Shown here in pieces: positions 58,433 through 64,000 of a stretch of DNA of 64,000 nt (position 1 is the first letter of the stretch; the number at the start of each line of letters is the position of its first letter). Origin of the DNA: Gari tellinella (taxonomy: Eukaryota; Mollusca; Bivalvia; Cardiida; Psammobiidae); assembly GCA_922989275.2 (NCBI GenBank), contig OV277869.1:40966189-41030188 (forward strand), read 5' to 3'. Below the pieces are notes generated by a model that saw only the letters and a program-made list of their open reading frames with translations, ran no database searches and had not been told where the DNA came from. Both the position numbers and the translations under genes were made by a program.

Positions 58433-58807
58433 ATGAGTAACAATCAAAGTATCGAGCACAGTACTTTAACAGACGACGAGTTGCTACAGTATTCTAAAGA
58501 ACTCGGATTTAACTGGCAGCTCTTTGCGTTTCAGCTGGGTTATAAACTAACTCAAATAGACGCTTTGAAAAAGACATACTCTCAACATTACCAAACGTTA
58601 TTGTATGTGATGCTGTTTAAGTGGTACGAAACAGTGGTAAATTGCTCCAAAGAAAATCCGAAGTGGCTTCTAGCGGCCGCTTTTTCACGCATCGACGACC
58701 AATGTACTGCCCTAAAGATTTTGGGGAGTTTTGACTTGATAAACACTGCGAAAACGCTCCGACCTTGTGTAGACACTGAACGTCATATACGTCAAATTCG
58801 CTTTTGA
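58433..58807 (+). CDS. Small death-domain protein (virus-like cluster)
   Basis: 124 residues from the first ATG, which has A at -3 (good initiation context). The open frame extends upstream only to a GTG at 58,400, so 58,433 is preferred. Almost the whole protein is one six-helix death-fold domain: LTDDELLQYSKELGFNW (helix 1), FAFQLGYKLTQIDALKKTY (helices 2-3), LLYVMLFKWYETVV (conserved Trp64) and WLLAAAFSRIDDQCTALKIL (helices 5-6). Death domains form homotypic assemblies in death-receptor, FADD, MyD88/IRAK and PIDD pathways. A stand-alone domain could act as a decoy or adaptor; that role is inference. CARD or DED cannot be fully excluded by eye. The stop is 9 nt before the next start. Confidence 0.75.
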   Translation: MSNNQSIEHSTLTDDELLQYSKELGFNWQLFAFQLGYKLTQIDALKKTYSQHYQTLLYVMLFKWYETVVNCSKENPKWLLAAAFSRIDDQCTALKILGSFDLINTAKTLRPCVDTERHIRQIRF

Positions 58808-58816
58808 GAAAAGAAA

Positions 58817-59326
58817 ATGATCACCAACGTTGTGGTGATGACCGAGACACATTGTGACATTGATCTAACAGTGCTAACCCGTAAAACTGAAAATATGATA
58901 TACGATCCAGCCCGGTACTCCGGTGCCCAATGGAAACATCGAAAGATAGGTGGACATTGCATGGTGTTTTCTACCGGAAAGTTAATGATCAACGGAAAGG
59001 TCCATTCTATTACTGATGCCAAACGGAGACTTAGACGTTATGCCAGACGCATTCAGCAACTAGGTTGGCCAGTCGCATTATCTACCATTCAAGTGGTGAC
59101 CGTATCGGCTTCTTTCAAAGTTGAGGGACCTTTAGACTTACCGACAGTGGTTAAATATTACAAAGGACAGTACGACCCCGAGTTGTTTCCGGCGGCCATG
59201 TTTACTAAAGACTCTATTCATTTTACATGTTTTCACACTGGATCCGTACTAATGACCGGTATTAAACGTCAATGTCAGTTGAACGATATTTGTATACCCG
59301 TATTGATAGAATTACCCTTATTGTAA
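58817..59326 (+). CDS. Divergent TBP-like protein (virus-like cluster)
   Basis: 169 residues, the size of a bare TBP core, with two pseudo-symmetric repeats. Repeat 1: YDPARYSGAQW, then CMVFSTGKLMINGK and RRYARRIQQLGWP. Repeat 2: YDPELFPAAMF, then TCFHTGSVLMTGIK. These are the saddle signatures of TATA-binding protein. Of the four aromatic positions that wedge into the TATA box, three are Phe (51, 124, 139) and the fourth is Tyr34. It is far more diverged than any metazoan TBP or TRF I know of, and it lacks the usual N-terminal tail. It probably binds TATA promoters, perhaps those of this cluster (inference). No TATA box of its own was seen; the start lies 9 nt after the death-domain stop. 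Confidence 0.88.
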   Translation: MITNVVVMTETHCDIDLTVLTRKTENMIYDPARYSGAQWKHRKIGGHCMVFSTGKLMINGKVHSITDAKRRLRRYARRIQQLGWPVALSTIQVVTVSASFKVEGPLDLPTVVKYYKGQYDPELFPAAMFTKDSIHFTCFHTGSVLMTGIKRQCQLNDICIPVLIELPLL

Positions 59327-59379
59327 AGTACGATCGGTGGGACCGCCCTAATCCCCGACGTACTGTATTGAACGGGGCT

Positions 59380-59385
59380 AATAAA
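59380..59385 (+). terminator. Poly(A) signal after the TBP-like gene
   Basis: AATAAA about 54 bp after the TBP-like stop, within CTAATAAATAG. Confidence 0.6.
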
Positions 59386-59498
59386 TAGATCAGTCCATTA
59401 CGATTTGTTTGTTTTGATTCCAATTCAAAGAGAGAGAGACAGACAGACGTAAAGAAAAAATAGGATATCCAAAACAAAAACCCAACAAATGTGCTTTC

Positions 59499-59513
59499 TT
59501 TATTCGCTTTATT
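59499..59513 (-). terminator. Poly(A) signals of the packaging ATPase gene
   Basis: Two AATAAA hexamers on the minus strand (59,504-59,499 and 59,513-59,508), about 175-190 bp after the ATPase stop. They face the plus-strand signal, so the two gene blocks converge here. Confidence 0.6.
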
Positions 59514-59685
59514 TATACAAGACAAACAAAACATGTGTCCCATTTACAATATGTTACAATGACCAATGACAGCATCACCAATATTTACAAATATTCCTCA
59601 ACAAAGTAGCGAATTTCACTTCTTCAGAAATGTTTTACAAATAAATTGGTCGTCGTCAGTAACATCAAACGTGGTTTTTCCGGTC

Positions 59686-61140
59686 CTATCCGTACACCGG
59701 AAGTCCCGGAGGTATCATAGAAAAGTCTGGTTCAGGTACTGCTGTGAGGGGCCTCTTCTTAATGGCTCGTTGGTGATTCTGCTCGGAAGTTGACACTTTT
59801 CTTCGACGTTTGACTAATGATCTGGTCATGGGCGTCTTTCTAAAGCCCCTTCTTTTATTCTGAGCGGAAGTCGTCTCCTTTCTTTGGCGTTTGACTAATG
59901 ATCTGGCCATTTCGATATCTTGGGCGATGGGTGTTACCCACGGGATAGACCTTCGACCCGTGTCCTTCACACGGCCATAACCAGTTTGCATGTCTTCCAC
60001 TATATAGTGTCCCTTGTGATTTGGTTTTACTTTTCCTTCAGCCATTCTTTGGAAATGTCTTATCCACTTATCGACTGCAGGGCTTCTTTGTGAGGAAAAT
60101 TTATCCTGATCCATATCTTCATCTTCCTCAAATCCTTCCCCGATAATTCCATCGTCTGAATCATAGGATTCTGTGTCGTCCTCATCAAGATTCGCTTCAT
60201 CATCGAACTCGCTCTTATTTTCGTCCGTAAGCCTGTGTCGGTAGGGCATCGGGGCTTCGTCGTCCGCGGTACCTTGTGTTTTTATCGGACACCAGGTTTT
60301 GACGTGCCTTTGCAAGTGATGAATATTAGATAATATTGCTCCGCAATCGTCACACGTGATTCTAATGTCACCCTGTGTTAGGCTGTGGATAGGCGCCACT
60401 GACTGCTGAGTCTGTGCTTTCGACGGGTCGGTGAATCTGGTTGTTTGGACCCTAGCTTCGGTTGTGTCTCTTATATCATTCAGGACACGGTTGCGCATAC
60501 GTAGAGACTCCAATGTGGTCGGTTTCAAATCGATCAACAAGTACCCGTAAGGTCTGCTGACGGCCTCTTCGAAGCGCCGTAATAGCGTCTGAGAGTTACT
60601 CGGGTACATTTGTCTGGCCAATGTCATCACTTGCTGTTTGTCTATGGGATTGTTGAAAAGGACCAGATAATGGCAGTTGCGTCTCTGGGTTGGGTCTTTA
60701 CTATAATATAGGTTCTGGTTGAGAGCGATGACCGACAAATTTCTATGGTGGCTGCCTTCCGTAAAGATATCCGTGACTCTAGGGTCTTTGGCCGCCTCCG
60801 ACGCCATATCGTCGAGGACTATTAGGTTTCTCACTCGGGTGTCGAGAAATTCATCCTTCTCTAGATTCCACGGGACGCCTCGCATAAATTCGACCGCAGG
60901 AAAGACGGACGTTTGTATGACGTCGTAGAGAGGCTGCCATCTTTTGTACAACCAAATAATGCGTTCAGGAGAAGGTTGAATGCGTTGTTGAGCGCTCTGA
61001 AGCAGTTGGGATACAAAATAAGTCTTGCCACAGGCCGTTGGTCCTGACACGATACAGGTAAAGGGGTGCTTTAAAGCAAATGGCAATTGTTGTTGTTGTT
61101 GTTGTTGTTGTTGTTCGTCTTGTTGTTGTTGTTCTTCTTC

Positions 61141-61175
<35 letters not shown>

Positions 61176-61281
61176 GCTGTTGGTCCTTAGTGTCAAGTAT
61201 ACCTTTGTGTTTATGTTTCCTGTGTCGTTTCAAACTGTCCAAATAGGCGTACGAGTTGTGGCAGAGGTTGCAGGGATACAT
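59686..61281 (-). CDS. HerA/FtsK-type DNA-packaging ATPase with zinc fingers and polyglutamine
   Basis: 531 residues, minus strand. Order: C2H2-type finger (Cys4, Cys7, His20, His25); glutamine-rich tract about 34-66 encoded by near-pure CAA; P-loop GPTACGKT at 80-87; Walker B LIVLDDM at 153-159; an ALNQN sensor-like motif near 186; DPTQRRNCHYLVLF; then a second finger-like C2HC (Cys310, Cys313, His326, Cys331), an acidic stretch of about 30 residues, and a basic tail with two similar RSLVKRxRK blocks. The ATPase core matches the packaging ATPases of Polintons, adintoviruses and relatives, which pump DNA into the capsid. Those are commonly 200-300 residues, so both flanks are additions. It converges on the plus-strand block and is the best evidence for the cluster's viral nature. 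Confidence 0.88.
61085..61190. repeat. CAA/TTG trinucleotide repeat inside the ATPase gene
   Basis: Interrupted (TTG)n on the plus strand, encoding polyglutamine broken by Glu and Asp on the minus strand. Plus-strand Cys- and Leu-rich frames here are its shadows. Confidence 0.92.
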
Positions 61282-61328
61282 TCTCGTTGGTATAGATAAC
61301 TGATAATACTGTCAACAACTCTCTCCCT

Positions 61329-61336
61329 CTTATAAA
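61329..61336 (-). promoter_or_regulatory. TATA box of the packaging ATPase gene
   Basis: TTTATAAG on the minus strand followed by AGGGAGAG, 48 bp before the ATG at 61,281. Confidence 0.72.
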
Positions 61337-61372
61337 CTTTGGTCATTTCTCTGAGCCGGATTTGTACAATAT

Positions 61373-61723
61373 TTACTCTTCGCTGATCATTTGCGCTCGT
61401 CTGGTTTCGTCCGCGATAGTTACTATGACGTAACGTTCTCGTAAGATGACGGGTATCAAAGAATGATGTAGTCTTAGTAATGTCTTTTTTCTGGACACGT
61501 TGACGCTTTCACTAGCCAGTGTTCTCAATAGTCTCCGTTCTCTCGCGAACGTTTGGCTGTCGCGTCTTAGGGGATTGATAGTCCCATCCACGATACGTTT
61601 GATAACTTCGCTAAGGGCTTCGGTTTGACGCCACGTCATGTTTCGGAGCAATTGTCTCCGACCTCTCATCTCCCTCAAGGCCGTCAAGAAATTAAAATGT
61701 CTATAGACTCTAGAGTGTTCCAT
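61373..61723 (-). CDS. Small arginine-rich protein upstream of the packaging ATPase
   Basis: 116 residues with more than twenty arginines, predicted mostly helical and with no cysteine. Regions with RRQLLRNMTWRQTEAL, LRRDSQTFARERRLLRTLAS and SRKKTLLRLHHSLIPVILR give a pattern I associate with small basic proteins encoded near capsid or packaging genes of Polinton/adintovirus-like elements in aquatic animals. A virion core or DNA-condensing role is possible but unproven. The start ATG at 61,723 follows its own TATA-like box. The stop is 92 bp before the ATPase ATG, in the same direction. Confidence 0.65.
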   Translation of the reverse strand: MEHSRVYRHFNFLTALREMRGRRQLLRNMTWRQTEALSEVIKRIVDGTINPLRRDSQTFARERRLLRTLASESVNVSRKKTLLRLHHSLIPVILRERYVIVTIADETRRAQMISEE

Positions 61724-61760
61724 CGTGGTGATGGTGCGTTATAGGGATGTCGTAGTACCT

Positions 61761-61768
61761 CTTATAAC
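61761..61768 (-). promoter_or_regulatory. TATA-like box of the arginine-rich protein gene
   Basis: GTTATAAG on the minus strand followed by AGGTACT, 37 bp before the ATG. Similar in form to the ATPase box (TTTATAAGAGGG). Confidence 0.6.
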
Positions 61769-61790
61769 ATACATACATACAAACTTTTAT

Positions 61791-62545
61791 TGAGAGTTTT
61801 TTAACGAGCTTTACAGGTGAATGTCTATTTTTGTTGTTTTATTATGAATTATCGAGTATTAATTAATGTATTTGGTATCAATTCAGAGTAAAACTAGTTC
61901 AATAGAGCGATTTCTGGATTTAAAATGATGAAATTGTGATGTTTACACGTTATTAGAAAAAATTGATGTTTCTGCTAGAAAACTTTCCTAATAGTTTTTT
62001 AACGAGCTTTACAGGTGAATGTCTATTTTTGTTGTTTTATAATGAATTATCGAGTATTAATTAATGTATTTGGTATCAATTCAGAGTAAAACTAGTTCAA
62101 TAGAGCGATTTCTGGATTTAAAATGATGAAATTGTGATGTTTACACGTTATTAGAAAAAATTGATATTTCTGCTAGAAAACTTTCCTAATAGTTTTTTAA
62201 CGAGCTTTACAGGTGAATGTCTATTTTTGTTGTTTTATAATGAATTATCGAGTATTAATTAATGTATTTGGTATCAATTCAGAGTAAAACAAGTTCAATA
62301 GAACGATTTCTGGATTTAAAATGATGAAATTGTGATATTTAGACGTTATTAGAAAAAATTGATATTTCTCCTAGAAAATAATTCTTAATAGCTTTTTAAC
62401 GAGCTTTACAGGTGAATGTCTATTTTTGTTGTTTTGTAATGAATTATCGAGTATTAATCAATGTATTTGGTATCAATTCAGAGTAAAACCAGTTCAATAG
62501 AACGATTTCTGGATTTAAAATGATAAAATTCGAACATTTTGTGCA
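61791..62545. repeat. 198-bp tandem array, four units
   Basis: AACGAGCTTTACAGGTGAAT starts at 61,803, 62,001, 62,199 and 62,398. The first two periods are exactly 198 bp, the third 199. Units are nearly identical; the fourth is the most diverged and breaks off near 62,530. It abuts the viral cluster's right edge. No coding capacity. Confidence 0.93.
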
Positions 62546-62900
62546 TTTTATGCCAATACTGTACAATGGGGATTGCTGATGAGTTAATGACTTTTCAATC
62601 TGTGACTTCTGACCGTGCGAGCGAGATCGCCATAGTTACTGTTTTTTTATGGCTAAACCTTTAACATGCTAAGTAAACTGTGGTCTGCAGCATGTTGTTA
62701 TTTGCATTTTATGATCAAATATCCATTATTCATCTGTATGTTTAATATCAATGTGTACTACCACTAGATTGTTACATGTCTAAAGTCAAGCATATCAAAT
62801 GATCAACTTAATAAAAAGGATAATGTACACATTGTGTGACAAAACATGGGGGGAGTTCAGTTAAAAACTTTGTACTTTAGCCCCCTAATATATGGGAACG
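62546..62900. other. No gene seen
   Basis: AT-rich spacer between two tandem arrays. Confidence 0.4.
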
Positions 62901-63735
62901 CTCACAGCTCACAAAGAAAGAGGGTTTTTCGCGGTAGGTTACAGCAAAACGGTTTGAATTTTTTCAGTCAAGGCTCATTCGATCTGCTTTACTTGCAACC
63001 TGCTTTTAAGTCGTCATCAGTCTTCAAAACAAGAAAACATGCTATGGGGTAAAGGGTTAAGGAAATGTATTAATACTCTACATGTGCTTAACCCTGCTTT
63101 AAGTATTCATCTGCCTTCAAAGCTAGAAACGTACTATGGGGTAGTTTTAAAAAAAACGTGTGTTGCACGGACTGTGTCAGCAGGATAAAGGTTGCATCAA
63201 AACGGCTACAATGTGTCAGTCAAAGCGCCTTCTGCTTTACTTTCAGCCTGCTTTAAGTAGTCATCTGTCTTCAAAGCTAGAAACGTACTATGGGGTAGTT
63301 TAAAACACGTGTGTTGCACGGACTGTATCAGCAGGATAAAGGTTACAGCAAAACGCTCAGAATGTGTCGGTCCATGGGCATTATTCTGCTTTACTTTCAG
63401 CCTGCTTTAAGTAGTCATCTGCCTTCAAAGCTAGAAACGTGCTATGGGGTAGTATTAAAAAAAACGTGTGTTGCACGTACTGTGTCAGCAGTATAAAGGT
63501 TACAGCAAAACGCTCAGAATGTATCGGTCAAGGCGCATTCTGCTTTACTTTCAGCCTGCTTTAAGTAATCATCTGTCTTCAAAGCTAGAAACGTGCTATG
63601 GGGTAGTTTTAAAACACGTGTGTAGCACGGACCGTGTCAGCAGGATAAAGGTTGCATCAAAAAGGCTACAATGTGTCAGTCCAAGCGCATTCTGCTTTAC
63701 TTTCAGCCTGCTTTAAGTGGTCATAGATATGGGGT
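62901..63735. repeat. ~154-bp tandem array from an AAGTAAAGCAG-family MITE half
   Basis: TTTCAGCCTGCTTTAAGT starts near 63,241, 63,395, 63,549 and 63,701, with ACGTGTGTTGCACGGACTGT and CATTCTGCTTTACTTTCAGC in each unit. It contains one half of the foldback MITE seen at 51.0 kb, amplified in tandem. The array begins and ends with GGGGTAAAGGGTTAAGGAAA. Confidence 0.85.
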
Positions 63736-64000
63736 AAAGGGTTAAGGAAATGTATAAATACACTACCTGTGTTTAACGTCAATTACAGTTTTGTTAAAAA
63801 TCTACAGCAAAACATTGAGATGTGTGTATAATGCTACAGAGAGAGAGGGGGACCCTAATGAGATAATGAGTTCCCCAGGCTCCCTGAGAAACGAATTGGT
63901 CCCTAACGACCTGTTAGAAGTGAAAACAGATGTCTGCCTCATGCTTACTGTGTAGTTAAAGTCTAAAACCGTGAAATTTTACATGTACAGTAATTCCTCT
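63736..64000. other. No gene seen
   Basis: Non-coding; a GAGAGAGAGGGGGA patch near 63,838. Window edge. Confidence 0.35.

Noticed and set aside
58588..59022. Minus-strand frames opposite the death-domain and TBP-like genes
   Set aside because: They carry no recognisable motif and overlap two well-supported plus-strand domains.
61025..61299. Cysteine-rich and leucine-rich open frames on the plus strand
   Set aside because: They are shadows of the CAA repeat encoding polyglutamine in the minus-strand ATPase gene.

Overview
The window reads as nuclear DNA of a marine bivalve mollusc, probably a heterodont clam (inference). It is AT-rich, most of it is non-coding, the host exons are small and separated by long introns, and it is packed with foldback and terminal-inverted-repeat elements. 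It also carries a V-SINE resembling the molluscan RUDI family and the GCTCACCT...AGGTGAGC repeats I associate with bivalve genomes. No bacterial, organellar or CRISPR features are present.

Layout. 0-3.2 kb holds decayed retroelements: a frameshifted reverse-transcriptase tail and a LINE endonuclease domain, both on the minus strand, then a 238-bp tandem duplication. 4-20 kb is nearly all repeats: three diverged copies of the GCTCACCT repeat, a composite array built on a short palindromic MITE (12.6-14.8 kb), and a 3.8-kb palindrome whose arms are arrays of a ~176-bp unit (15.15-19.0 kb). Two very short possible terminal exons (about 6.0 and 9.9 kb) are tentative. 20-56 kb contains two split host genes among many hairpin elements. 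The first is a plus-strand carbohydrate sulfotransferase in three phase-compatible coding exons (25.3, 33.5 and 36.0-36.8 kb; 345 codons). The second is the 3' part of a minus-strand inhibitor-of-apoptosis gene: half a BIR domain, a linker and a C-terminal RING (54.9 to 51.6 kb).

57.1-61.8 kb is the most interesting part: a compact, intron-less gene cluster that looks like part of an endogenous Polinton/adintovirus-like dsDNA virus. Four plus-strand genes encode a tandem PC4-like single-stranded-DNA-binding coactivator, a single-BIR protein, a death-domain protein and a divergent TATA-binding-protein (TBP) homologue. Convergent to them on the minus strand are a HerA/FtsK-type packaging ATPase with added zinc fingers and polyglutamine, and a small arginine-rich protein. 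Five of the six ORFs have their own TATA box 35-60 bp upstream of the ATG. The exception is the TBP-like ORF, which starts 9 nt after the death-domain stop. All six frames are open. No capsid, DNA polymerase, integrase or protease gene is visible, so the element is partial, rearranged or dispersed.

How the genes may work together (inference): PC4-like and TBP-like proteins could direct transcription to the TATA promoters, while the BIR and death-domain proteins could act on host cell-death signalling. A host IAP gene lies next to the viral BIR gene, and its missing 5' exons may lie beyond the cluster, which would place the cluster in an intron. 61.8-64 kb is tandem repeats (198-bp and ~154-bp units). 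Assignments come from reading the sequence only; no database search was possible.
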